Positions 44,277 through 53,600 of a stretch of DNA of 64,000 nucleotides are shown here, piece by piece (position 1 is the first letter of the stretch; each line of letters starts with the position of its first letter). The position numbers and the translations under genes are program-made. This DNA comes from an uncultured Bacteroidales bacterium (GTDB lineage: Bacteria > Bacteroidota > Bacteroidia > Bacteroidales > F082): NCBI GenBank assembly GCA_905234275.1, contig CAJOHD010000008.1:1-64000 (forward strand), given 5' to 3'. The notes below the pieces were generated by a model. It was not told the origin of the DNA. It made no database searches and saw only the letters and a program-made list of their open reading frames with translations.

Positions 44277-44819
44277 ATGGGAAAAGACAATAAAAACATT
44301 GGATTATTCGGCGAAACTGCTGTGGCACTTGAATTAATTAAACTAGGTTATGATGTCATCAATATTAATAGTTCTATCCAAAATTATAAAAATGCTGATC
44401 TCATTGTCATGAATTCAAAAACAGGCAAAAGTACCATGGTTCAAGTTAAATGTGGAACTACACATAACATTTTTGTCGGTTTTGTTTCTGAACTTGATGG
44501 AACCATTCCTGCTATTGATGAAAAGATAATATGCCCATGGGTGTTTGTTAAAGTTGACGACGATTACAACACAGAATTCTATGTTTTATCGGCTGATGAA
44601 GCAAAGACATTAATCAAAGCAGGAAATGATTGGTATGTCCATGATTTTAATCGCCAATTGAAAGGTAAACCAATAGTTGGTATGGAAATTTCATGGCTTG
44701 AAGGTAAAAACACAGATGCATCTTCGACTAATCTCAAAATTCAACACAAAGCCTTCAACAATCCTTTGGGTCACAATTCTATAAACAGATGGGATAAAAT
44801 CAAAAGGTTATTAGAATAA
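44277..44819 (+). CDS. small PD-(D/E)XK nuclease-like protein
   Basis: The protein has 180 residues. The opening KNIGLFGETAVALELIKLGYDV holds an N-terminal glutamate helix (E13). NADLIVMNSKTGKSTMVQVK gives D (residue 41) and QVK, the spaced D...(E/Q)xK of PD-(D/E)XK nucleases such as the DUF4365 group. The last 40 residues (NPLGHNSINRWDKIKRLLE) are basic. It may be a DNase, or a nuclease fold without activity since Q replaces E. The next gene begins one base after its stop. Confidence 0.55.
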   Translation: MGKDNKNIGLFGETAVALELIKLGYDVININSSIQNYKNADLIVMNSKTGKSTMVQVKCGTTHNIFVGFVSELDGTIPAIDEKIICPWVFVKVDDDYNTEFYVLSADEAKTLIKAGNDWYVHDFNRQLKGKPIVGMEISWLEGKNTDASSTNLKIQHKAFNNPLGHNSINRWDKIKRLLE

Positions 44820-44820
44820 T

Positions 44821-45735
44821 ATGTCAAAAAACCTCTTAAATAAATACGTTTGGCTCGTTGAGACTATTTACAAGGCGAAGTATATCTCGCTTGAGGAAAT
44901 AAACAAGCTTTGGATCGAGGAGGATATGAGTGAGGGAATGGAGATTCCTCGTAAGACTTTTAACACTTGGAAAAATCAGGCGGAGGAGTTGTTCGGGATT
45001 ATCATCAATTGCGAGCGCAAGGGAGGATACCATTATTATATTGAAAACGCTGATGACATCAAAAATGGAGAATTCCGAAATTGGTTGCTTGAATCGGTGT
45101 CAGTCGGCAATTTGCTACTTGAAAACAAAAGCCTGAACAATCGCATAATTCTCGAAAATGTGCCGTCGGGGAAGGAGCATCTGGCTCGAATTCTTGAAGC
45201 GATGAAAAAGAGTGAAGAGCTGGAAATTATTTATAAAAGCTATTGGGAAGAAGAGGAAAAGACTTTAAAAGTCGCTCCGTATTGTGTGAAACTGTTTCGT
45301 CGACGGTGGTATATGGTAGCACGTCGTATTTTTGATGATAAAATCAGGATTTATTCGCTCGACAGAATTAAGCATTTGTCAATAACTTCTGATAGTTTCA
45401 CTTATCCTGATGATTTCAGTCCAGAGGCTTATTTTGATGGTTTCTTTGGTGTGATTCATGCGAAAAATGTTCCTGTGGAAACTGTTATGCTCAAAGTTAA
45501 TGCAGGTCAGGCTAATTATTTGCGAGCATTACCGCTACATCAATCACAAAAAGAGGTCAAGAAAAATAAATTTGGCAGTATTTTTACATTAAGAATTCGT
45601 CCGACATTCGATTTTATGCAAGAAATTCTATGGAATTGCGATGCTGTTGAAGTTTTTGAACCTCAATGGCTTCGTGTTGAGATGGCAGGAATGGTTAAAC
45701 GTTTGTGGGATAAGTACAGAATCAAGAGAAGATGA
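44821..45735 (+). CDS. WYL-domain transcriptional regulator
   Basis: The 304-residue protein has an N-terminal helical DNA-binding part (about 1-65: LNKYVWLVETIYKAKYISLEEINKLW) and a WYL domain (about 130-200: LEIIYKSYWEEE..., then RRRWYMVARR, the WYL-type motif). A C-terminal WCX extension follows. WYL proteins sense nucleotides or nucleic acids and regulate defence genes. The ATG of the exonuclease overlaps its stop (ATGA). It is a candidate to bind the inverted repeats at 43433-43496. Confidence 0.85.
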   Translation: MSKNLLNKYVWLVETIYKAKYISLEEINKLWIEEDMSEGMEIPRKTFNTWKNQAEELFGIIINCERKGGYHYYIENADDIKNGEFRNWLLESVSVGNLLLENKSLNNRIILENVPSGKEHLARILEAMKKSEELEIIYKSYWEEEEKTLKVAPYCVKLFRRRWYMVARRIFDDKIRIYSLDRIKHLSITSDSFTYPDDFSPEAYFDGFFGVIHAKNVPVETVMLKVNAGQANYLRALPLHQSQKEVKKNKFGSIFTLRIRPTFDFMQEILWNCDAVEVFEPQWLRVEMAGMVKRLWDKYRIKRR

Positions 45736-46226
45736 AAGACTTCGCCACCATCGATTTCGAAACCGCCAACTGCGAGCCTACAAGTGTCTGCAGCGTGGGA
45801 ATTGTTGTAGTTCGTGATGGCATATTTACTGACAGTTTTTATTCGTTGATTCAGCCTGAGCCGAATTACTATAATTATTGGAACACCCGTGTGCATGGTT
45901 TGACTCAGCGTGATACCGAGAATGCGCTGGTGTTTCCATACGTCTGGGAACAGATTGAGCCGCTCATCGAAGGTTTACCACTTGTTGCTCACAACAGTCC
46001 GTTTGACGAAGGCTGCCTGAAGGCTGTTTTCCGTTGTTATCAAATGGATTACCCTGATTATCAGTTTTTTTGCACTTGCCGAGCTTCGCGAAAACATTTC
46101 GGGAAACTGCTTCCAAACCATCAGCTTCATACCGTGGCCGAAGCCTGCGGCTATCATCTTGAAAATCATCACCATGCATTAGCCGATGCAGAAGCTTGTG
46201 CTTGGATAGCGAGAGAAATACTATAG
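45732..46226 (+). CDS. DEDDh 3'-5' exonuclease
   Basis: The 164-residue DnaQ-like exonuclease has Exo I DFET (D8, E10), Exo II HNSPFDEG, and Exo III with the histidine, HHALADAEA. The length covers the nuclease domain only. It is translationally coupled to the WYL regulator. Pairing with WYL suggests degradation of foreign or signal nucleic acid rather than replication proofreading. The dnaE gene nearby has its own fused exonuclease. Confidence 0.83.
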   Translation: MKDFATIDFETANCEPTSVCSVGIVVVRDGIFTDSFYSLIQPEPNYYNYWNTRVHGLTQRDTENALVFPYVWEQIEPLIEGLPLVAHNSPFDEGCLKAVFRCYQMDYPDYQFFCTCRASRKHFGKLLPNHQLHTVAEACGYHLENHHHALADAEACAWIAREIL

Positions 46227-46272
46227 TTTTAGATTATTACTTTTAAAACACATTTGATATAGAAAAAATATG

Positions 46273-46280
46273 TATATTTG
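46273..46280 (+). promoter_or_regulatory. -7 promoter box of the DpnII-like operon
   Basis: TATATTTG, 52 bases before ATG 46333. A near-palindrome CAAATTGCAATTTTG follows at once, and a GATC site lies at 46295-46298, in the expected 5' leader. Confidence 0.65.
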
Positions 46281-46332
46281 CAAATTGCAATTTTGATCTT
46301 GATAAAAGTTTGAATAATTACTAAATAATGAT

Positions 46333-48144
46333 ATGACAACCACCAAAATAGAAACAACACCTAAACCTTTTCTCAAATGGGCTGGAGGCAAAGGACAGTT
46401 GCTCTCACAACTAGATGAACTGTTCCCTGATAACCTTGCAAATAAGAATTTTACCTACATTGAACCATTTGTGGGTGGGGGAGCCATGTTGTTTCATGTG
46501 CTACAAAAGTTTCCCAAAATAAAAAAGGTGGTTATAAATGATATCAATCCATATCTAATGACGGCTTATCAAGTGATAAAAGACAACCCAAACGAGTTGT
46601 TAGAACGCTTGTCACTACTTGAGCAGCAATATATCGCATTGAAAACCGAGGAAGCCAAAAAAGAGTTTTTTCTTAAAGTGAGAAATATATTCAATGAGAA
46701 AAAACTGGACAATATAGATCGCACCAAATACTTGATATTCTTGAATCGCACCTGTTTCAACGGTCTGTATAGGGTTAATGCGAAAGGAAAGTTTAATGTC
46801 CCGTTTGGTCGTTACCTGAATCCGACAATATGTAATAAAGAGACTATTCTGGCGGATAGTAAAGCATTGAATAGTGTTGAAACAATCATGTTAAATGGTG
46901 ATTTTGAACAAACACTTGACTATGTTGGTAACGGTTTCGTTTTCTTCTATTTTGATCCACCGTATCGTCCGTTGAATACAACATCAAGTTTCACTTCATA
47001 TTCTAAAGAAGACTTTAATGATGACGAACAAATCAGACTTGGTACATTCTGTTCAAAGCTTAATGAAATATTAGGTGTCGAATGGATGCTAAGTAATGCA
47101 GATTGTTCCGCAAAGAACCCAGAAGACACTTTCTTTGAAAAATTATATGCAAATTTCTATATAAATCGTGTTAATGCTTCGCGAGCAATAAATGCAGATC
47201 CAAGTAAACGAGGCAAATTGACTGAGTTGGTAATAAGCAGTTATCCGCCAAATGGATATGGAACTATGGCTGCGGAAGACATGACTACTTATGAGAGATT
47301 AACCCCCAAAAAACGTAAAGCTATGAAGAAAGATTTTATGTCATTCATGTCCCAATTACAAGAGACCAATCAAACTCTCGATTTTTTCTGCGATTTTAAG
47401 AAAATAATAGCAAATGTTGCAGAAGTGGAAATGAGTTTGAATACACTAAATTATCTTATTGGCAAAGAAGATTTGGCAAAAGGTGTTCAAGAAATATGGA
47501 ACAGGGATTCAAAAGTGTTTGAGGTGTTGGGAATTTTGATTGCTGTTAGAGATGATGATAAAAAGCCTATAGTTGATGCTAAGGGCAATGTGGTATTACT
47601 AAAGAGCTATTTTGAATCCAGCGATAAAGTGATAGAATTTTTACTTGGAACAGGTCTTGCAGATATCTTCCAATCGCGTAGAATTAAGAATTTGGTTGAC
47701 TACGTATTCGGTATAGAAACAGGTCTTGATACCAATGCAAGAAAGAATCGTAGCGGACATATAATGGAGGACAAAGTAGCAAGTATTCTTTCGGCTAATG
47801 GTATAAAATATCGCAAAGAAGTTTATTCTTCAGAATTCCCTGAGTTGTCAGTTCTCGGTACTGATGAGAAACGTTTTGACTTTTTAATTGAGACCAAATC
47901 TAAAAAATATCTCATTGAAGTAAACTTCTATAGTGGTGGTGGTTCTAAGTTGAATGAGGTGGCACGTGCCTATACTGAGCTTGCACCAAAAATCAATTCA
48001 GTTAAAGGATATGAGTTTGTGTGGATTACAGATGGTATTGGTTGGAAGTCGGCGAGCAGTAAACTGGAAGAAGCATATAAGACAATCCAAAGTGTGTATA
48101 ATCTGACAACTATAAATGATTTTATTAAAATTTTAAGTTTGTAA
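46333..48144 (+). CDS. fusion of Dam-type N6-adenine methyltransferase and DpnII-type restriction endonuclease
   Basis: The polypeptide has 603 residues. Residues 1-305 are a Dam/M.DpnII alpha-class methylase: FLKWAGGKGQ (13-22, AdoMet), YIEPFVGGGAMLF and catalytic DPPY (D208). Residues about 320-603 match R.DpnII: KRFDFLIETKSKKYLIEVNF (D516, E529) and YSGGGSKLNEVARAY. These would methylate and cut GATC. In Streptococcus dpnM and dpnB are separate genes; here one frame covers both with no frameshift. The nuclease motifs are complete, so both activities are expected in one chain. It is the first gene of the operon. Confidence 0.85.
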   Translation: MTTTKIETTPKPFLKWAGGKGQLLSQLDELFPDNLANKNFTYIEPFVGGGAMLFHVLQKFPKIKKVVINDINPYLMTAYQVIKDNPNELLERLSLLEQQYIALKTEEAKKEFFLKVRNIFNEKKLDNIDRTKYLIFLNRTCFNGLYRVNAKGKFNVPFGRYLNPTICNKETILADSKALNSVETIMLNGDFEQTLDYVGNGFVFFYFDPPYRPLNTTSSFTSYSKEDFNDDEQIRLGTFCSKLNEILGVEWMLSNADCSAKNPEDTFFEKLYANFYINRVNASRAINADPSKRGKLTELVISSYPPNGYGTMAAEDMTTYERLTPKKRKAMKKDFMSFMSQLQETNQTLDFFCDFKKIIANVAEVEMSLNTLNYLIGKEDLAKGVQEIWNRDSKVFEVLGILIAVRDDDKKPIVDAKGNVVLLKSYFESSDKVIEFLLGTGLADIFQSRRIKNLVDYVFGIETGLDTNARKNRSGHIMEDKVASILSANGIKYRKEVYSSEFPELSVLGTDEKRFDFLIETKSKKYLIEVNFYSGGGSKLNEVARAYTELAPKINSVKGYEFVWITDGIGWKSASSKLEEAYKTIQSVYNLTTINDFIKILSL

Positions 48145-48148
48145 AGTT

Positions 48149-48988
48149 ATGATTTGCAGTAAAAAACATGCACGAATACAGGATTTACTTGCAATGCTAC
48201 CTATTAGTCAAGGTGGACCTGGAAGACATAAATGTGCAGCATGTGCATTTGAAGAAGGATATGATGATGGCATTAAAGGATTGAAAAGGGATGTTGATAT
48301 TGTTATTGAACAGCTCCCAGACGGACAAGCTAAAAACCAACGACATAAAAGCTGTGAAGCGGCTTATGAAAAGGGTTATGAAATAGCTAATAAAGTAAAG
48401 GCGAGTTTGGATTTTACAAAATCAGTAAAAGACTGCAGATTAAAAGGTTTTACTTTTCCATCAAACATGAAAATGCTGCAATTGTTTAAATTAGGAGATG
48501 AATATGTTGTAGCTGTATTTCAAGGTAAGATTTCTGAATATGATATGGTTGTAAAATATAGACAATACGACAAAAATACGAATACATGGTCGAGATTTAG
48601 ACAACCTAAACATATACATTGGACCGTTGATGTTTTGATTAAACAAGAGTACAATAAAACAACAGTAAATAAATTTATTGCAAATCTATTAAATGATTGG
48701 GAAAACAATAATATAATTCCACATTTGAGGTCTGTGGAAGAAAGGGATTATTTTCTAAAACCCGACAATTTACTTCGTTATGTGTTTATTGAAGCAGAAA
48801 AATATGATGATACTAAATTGCGTGGCGAATACCCTATAGCTTTTTTGATTCTAATCTCACGCATTTTAATGGTTCAAGAGAGAACGAATCGTGAAGATGC
48901 CTATATGTTTAAACATTTGTTAGAGTCTTTAAAAGAACATAAAGATTTATATACTGTTATCAGTAAAGCAACATTCAATGGGAGATGA
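48149..48988 (+). CDS. unknown protein in the DpnII operon with duplicated RHKC motif
   Basis: The protein has 279 residues, four bases after the fusion and overlapping the second methylase by four bases (ATGA). Residues 22-38 (GGPGRHKCAACAFEEGY) and 62-78 (NQRHKSCEAAYEKGYE) show the same plan, RHK-C-AA-E-GY, which suggests a duplicated zinc-binding or nucleic-acid-binding motif. The C-terminal 200 residues are mixed alpha/beta with no motif I know. I have no function to propose beyond an accessory role in the restriction system. Confidence 0.62.
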   Translation: MICSKKHARIQDLLAMLPISQGGPGRHKCAACAFEEGYDDGIKGLKRDVDIVIEQLPDGQAKNQRHKSCEAAYEKGYEIANKVKASLDFTKSVKDCRLKGFTFPSNMKMLQLFKLGDEYVVAVFQGKISEYDMVVKYRQYDKNTNTWSRFRQPKHIHWTVDVLIKQEYNKTTVNKFIANLLNDWENNNIIPHLRSVEERDYFLKPDNLLRYVFIEAEKYDDTKLRGEYPIAFLILISRILMVQERTNREDAYMFKHLLESLKEHKDLYTVISKATFNGR

Positions 48989-49869
48989 TACAGGCTTATT
49001 ATAGAACACAATCACATGACTTTAATTTACTATGTGGGGATACGTTTGAATTGTTACCACAGTTCGACTTTAAGTTTGATATGATATTTGCCGATCCACC
49101 TTATTTTTTGAGCAATGGTGGTATCAGCGTTCAGAGTGGAAAAGTGGTCTGTGTTAATAAGGGAGAATGGGATAAAGGTATGTCGCCCCAAGAAATCAAT
49201 GAATTTAATTTAAAGTGGATATCTCTATGTCGTGATAAGTTGAAAGAGGCTGGTACAATCTGGATTTCAGGTACTTATCATAACATTTTTTCAGTTGCGA
49301 ATGCACTTTTGTCACTTGGATTTAAGATTCTGAATGTAATTACATGGGCTAAAACCAATCCGCCACCAAATATCTCATGCAGGTATTTTACTTACTCAAC
49401 AGAGTTTATAATTTGGGCTAGAAAGAGCGAGAAAGTGCCTCATTATTATAACTATGACCTCATGAAGCACATAAATGGCGATAAACAGATGACTGACGTT
49501 TGGCGGTTGCCAGCAATTGCTTCATGGGAAAAGTCGTGCGGAAAGCATCCGACACAAAAACCACTTTGTGTATTGTCACGTATAATAATGGCATCTACCG
49601 AGCCAGGCGATTGGATTCTTGATCCATTTGCTGGTAGTAGTACTACTGGAATTGCAGCAAATCTGTTGGGAAGACGTTATCTGGGCATTGAACGTGAAGT
49701 TAAATTTGCTGAAATGAGCAAAGCCCGACGTGAAGAAATTATAGATGATAGAAAAGCTGCAACTTATCGCTTAAAAATCGACGATATTACAAAAGCAAAA
49801 GACACTCAAACAGATATATTTTGCTTCCATGAACCTGAGCCTATTTATGATTTGCCGTTTTTGTGTTAA
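48985..49869 (+). CDS. DpnA-like N6-adenine DNA methyltransferase
   Basis: The 294-residue beta-class methylase has motif IV first (ADPPYFLSNGG, D37) and motif I later (DPFAGSSTTGIAANLLGRRY, D213), which is the M.DpnIIB order. The segment GGISVQSGKVVCVNKGEWD is typical of DpnA, which methylates GATC in single-stranded DNA in the pneumococcal system. It is the last gene of the operon. Its likely role is to protect new DNA from the fused nuclease. Confidence 0.85.
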   Translation: MIQAYYRTQSHDFNLLCGDTFELLPQFDFKFDMIFADPPYFLSNGGISVQSGKVVCVNKGEWDKGMSPQEINEFNLKWISLCRDKLKEAGTIWISGTYHNIFSVANALLSLGFKILNVITWAKTNPPPNISCRYFTYSTEFIIWARKSEKVPHYYNYDLMKHINGDKQMTDVWRLPAIASWEKSCGKHPTQKPLCVLSRIIMASTEPGDWILDPFAGSSTTGIAANLLGRRYLGIEREVKFAEMSKARREEIIDDRKAATYRLKIDDITKAKDTQTDIFCFHEPEPIYDLPFLC

Positions 49870-49918
49870 ATAATGATTGAAAATGATTTTTCTACGATTT
49901 CTGCATTGAATATAAACT

Positions 49919-49952
49919 AACAAAAAGCACCGGTTTCCCAGTGCTTTTTGTT
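49919..49952. terminator. shared terminator of the DpnII operon and rpsP
   Basis: AACAAAAAGCAC / GTGCTTTTTGTT, 12-bp stem with a 10-base loop, then T-rich sequence on the + strand and an A-run (U-run on -) at the other side. It serves both convergent transcripts. Confidence 0.85.
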
Positions 49953-49974
49953 GTTTTTGAATCTTTCGAAACTA

Positions 49975-50526
49975 TTAAGCTTCGGCTTCTGCTGCTGGAG
50001 CCTCTTCTGCAGGGGCTTCCTCAGCGTTCTCGGCTGCTGCTGCTGCTGCGGCTGCCTGTGCTGCGAGCTCTGCCTTCTTCTTGGCAATCTCCTCAGCGCG
50101 AGCTGCGTTAACCTTGCTCTCAGCTTCGATTCTAGCCTTCTGGTCAGCTTTCTTCTTGTCGGCTTTTGCCTTGATTTCGCTAGCTAACTTGGCTTCTTTT
50201 TCTTTCATCCATGTTTGGAATTTGACTTCAGCCTGTTCTGCTGTCATAGCGCCCTTCTGAACACCAATCATGAGGTGCTTCTTGAGCATGACACCCTTCT
50301 TCGAAAGGATTGAACGGACTGTGTCGGTTGGCTGAGCACCCTTGTTTAACCAATCAAGAGCTTTGTCGAAATTAAGACTGATCTCAGCTGGAACTGTTAC
50401 AGGATTGTAAGTTCCGATTTTTTCAATAAATCTACCATCACGAGGTGCGCGACCGTCTGCAATTACAATGTGATAGAAAGGCTGACCCTTTTTACCATGT
50501 CTCTGTAATCTGATTTTTGCTGGCAT
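49975..50526 (-). CDS. rpsP: 30S ribosomal protein S16 with Ala-rich extension
   Basis: Residues 1-80 are a normal S16 ([33 protein letters not shown]). The following 100 residues are a Lys/Ala/Glu-rich helical tail ending in [16 protein letters not shown]16 is needed for 30S assembly. Long charged tails are usual for Bacteroidota S16. The gene borders the accessory island and has a promoter at 50589 with a 5'-terminal hairpin. Confidence 0.93.
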   Translation of the reverse strand: MPAKIRLQRHGKKGQPFYHIVIADGRAPRDGRFIEKIGTYNPVTVPAEISLNFDKALDWLNKGAQPTDTVRSILSKKGVMLKKHLMIGVQKGAMTAEQAEVKFQTWMKEKEAKLASEIKAKADKKKADQKARIEAESKVNAARAEEIAKKKAELAAQAAAAAAAAENAEEAPAEEAPAAEAEA

Positions 50527-50563
50527 AAAACTACTTTTTTAATTGATTTATAATTAGTTAACT

Positions 50564-50582
50564 CAAACCTACCCGAGGTTTG
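50564..50582 (-). ncRNA. hairpin at the 5' end of the rpsP leader
   Basis: CAAACCT / AGGTTTG, 7-bp stem with a five-base loop, located where the rpsP mRNA should start (just below the -7 box at 50589). It may stabilise the mRNA or be a ribosomal-protein leader. Only the stem is directly seen. Confidence 0.4.
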
Positions 50583-50588
50583 CGGCTG

Positions 50589-50596
50589 CAAAAGTA
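50589..50596 (-). promoter_or_regulatory. -7 promoter box of rpsP
   Basis: CAAAAGTA on + (TACTTTTG on -), with a leader of about 55 bases to the rpsP start. Confidence 0.62.
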
Positions 50597-50638
50597 CAAA
50601 AAAAATCAATATCTTTAATTTTTATTAAAAAAAAATCT

Positions 50639-50646
50639 TAATTTTG
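50639..50646 (+). promoter_or_regulatory. -7 promoter box of dnaE
   Basis: TAATTTTG, 20 bases before ATG 50667. Confidence 0.55.
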
Positions 50647-50666
50647 TCTTCCAAAAAACGCACAAT

Positions 50667-53600
50667 ATGTTCTTGATATTCGATACAGAAACGACTGGCT
50701 TGCCACTGCTTAAAAACGCCCCGCTGACCAACTTCGACAACTGGCCTCGAATGGTTCAGATTGCATGGCAACTGCACGATGACCTTGGCAATTTCGTTGA
50801 GGCTCAGAATCATATAGTGCGTCCAGACGGCTTTGAGATTCCTATCAACGCCAAGATGGTGCACGGAATCTCGACGGAATATGCTCTTGAACACGGCGAA
50901 CCTCTTACGGATGTCTTGAATATGTTTCTCGAAGCTTGTAAGAAAGCAAAATACCTTGTTGGTCATAACATTAACTTCGATTTGAGCATTGTAGGATGCG
51001 AGTTTCTGCGCAACCGTAACGAGAATCCGCTGCCGAATTGGAAGGTTGTCGACACATGTACCGAAAAGACTGCAAATTTTTGCCAATTCCCAGGCGGTAG
51101 TCATGGTAAGTTTAAATTTCCGAAACTTATTGATTTTCATAAACTTCTGTTTGGCGAAGACTTTAGCTCTGCTCATAACGCTTGTGCGGATGTGGAGGCT
51201 ACAGCTCGTGTCTTCCTAGAGTGTGTGCGTCGCGGTGTGCTTGATAATACTGACATTCCGGAAGGAGAGGAGTTCTTCAAAAAGTTCCGCGAGGCGAATC
51301 CGGATGTGATGAAGGCGGCGGGAATCGAGATCAAGCCGAATTATGAGGTTCAGGAAGAACAAAAAGTTGAGGTTGTTAAAGAAGAAAAACCTGCTGAAAC
51401 ACCAGAAAAACCTAATGAAATCAAGTTTACACACTTGCACGTCCACTCTCATTTTTCAATCCTTGACGGAATGTCGAAAATACCTGATTTGGTTGACAAA
51501 TGTCTGAAATATAAGATGTATGCCATGGCACTTACTGATCATGGTAACATGTTTGGAATCAAGGAGTTAGCTGATTATTCCGACAAGGTTAACGGTAAAG
51601 TCAAAGATAAGATAAAGGAGCAGGAGGCGATTCTGAAAAAGGAAGATTCGACGGAGGAGGAGAAAGCTGCTGCTAATCAGGAGATTGAGAAGCTGAATGG
51701 TCAGTTTTTCAAACCGATTTTCGGTACAGAGGCATATTGCGCTCCGGTGAGCATCGACAAACGCGATGGACGAGCTGACCGCGGCTGGCACCTTATTTTA
51801 TTGGCGAAGAACAAAACTGGCTACAAAAACCTCTGCAAGCTCGCATCAATAGCATATACTGACGGTTTCTACTATAATCCGCGTATCGACCATTCACTTT
51901 TGGAGAAATATCACGAGGGAATTATTGCAAGTTCTGCTTGTCTCGGTGGTGAAGTGCCGCAGAAGATAATGAACGGCGACATCAAAGGCGCGGAAGAGAC
52001 GATAATGTGGTTTAAATCGCTGTTTGGTGACGACTATTACCTTGAGGTTCAACGACATAAGACTGACAAACCAGGCGGCGACCAAGAAGTTTACGCACGT
52101 CAGGTGGAGGTTAACAAAGTGATTTTTGAGCTTGCGAAGAAGACTAATACTAAGGTCATCTGCACAAACGACGCGCATTTTGTGGAGGAAGAACATGGTG
52201 AGGCTCACGACCGCCTCATTTGCTTGAGCACAGGCAAAGACCTCGACGACCCGACGCGAATGCATTACACCAAGCAGGAATGGCTCAAGACGCCGGAAGA
52301 GATGTACAAGATCTTCTCGGATATTCCGGAAGCGCTAGCAAACACTATGGAAATCGCCGACAAGGTTGAGACATATTCCATCAATTCCGACCCTATAATG
52401 CCCGAGTTCGATATTCCAAAAGAGTTTGGAACAGTTGAGGAATACAAGAAAAAATTCACAGAGGAGGATTTATATAATGAATTCACGCGCGACGAGCATG
52501 GCAACGAAGTGATGAGCCGCGAGGCAGGCGAGAAGAAAATCAAGAAAATGGGCGGCTACGAGAAGCTGTACCGTATAAAACTTGAGGCTGATTACCTTGC
52601 GAAACTTGCTTGGGAAGGCGCGAAGATGCGTTATGGCGACAACCTTACCGACGAGCAGAAAGAACGCATCAATTTCGAGCTGCACACCATGAAATCAATG
52701 GGATTCCCGGGATACTTCTTAATTGTGGCAGATTATATCCGTGGCGCCCGCGAAGAACTTGGCGTTTCCGTTGGTCCGGGACGTGGTTCTGCAGCTGGTT
52801 CCGTGGTTGCTTACTGCTTGAAGATCACTGATGTAGACCCGCTGAAGTACGACTTACTTTTCGAGCGTTTCCTGAATCCTGACCGTATCTCACTTCCTGA
52901 TATCGATGTCGACTTCGATGATGACGGTCGCGGCAAGGTTCTCGAGTGGATTACGCATAAATACGGCAAGGAAAAGGTGGCACATATCATTACTTACGGC
53001 ACAATGGCTGCGAAATCGGCTATCCAGGATGTGAGCCGTGTGCAAAAAATTCCGCTTTCGGAGGTTGCCACAATAAAGAGTTTTATTCCTGACCGCAGTT
53101 TCCCTGATAATATCAAGGATGAGAAGGGTAAATCACCGAAGGTGAACCTCAAAAATTGCTATAAATACGTTCCGGAGCTGAAGAATCTGCTCAATGGCGA
53201 CGATGAAAATGTGTCGTCTATGCTGACATACGCGAGCGAACTTGAAGACACTAACCGTCAGGTGGGCATCCATGCCTGCGGCGTCATCATCGGCGCTGAC
53301 GACTTGACAAAATTCGCGCCTGTCTGTACCATCAAAGATAAGGATACAGGCGAGGATGTGCTTGTGACTCAATACGATGGACACGTTGTCGAGAATGTCG
53401 GTCTCATCAAGATGGACTTCCTTGGTTTGAAGACTTTGACTCAAATCAAGGACGCGCTTGCAAATATCAAAAAGACCCACGGCATAGACCTTGACATCGA
53501 CCATATTCCGATTGACGATAAGGAGACTTTCGAGCTGTTCAGTTCGGGCAACACAATTGGCACGTTCCAGTTTGAATCGGCAGGTATGCAGAAGTATCTG

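Noticed and set aside
45732..46226. DnaQ proofreading subunit of DNA polymerase III
   Set aside because: The polymerase alpha subunit already has a fused exonuclease, and this gene is coupled to a WYL regulator.
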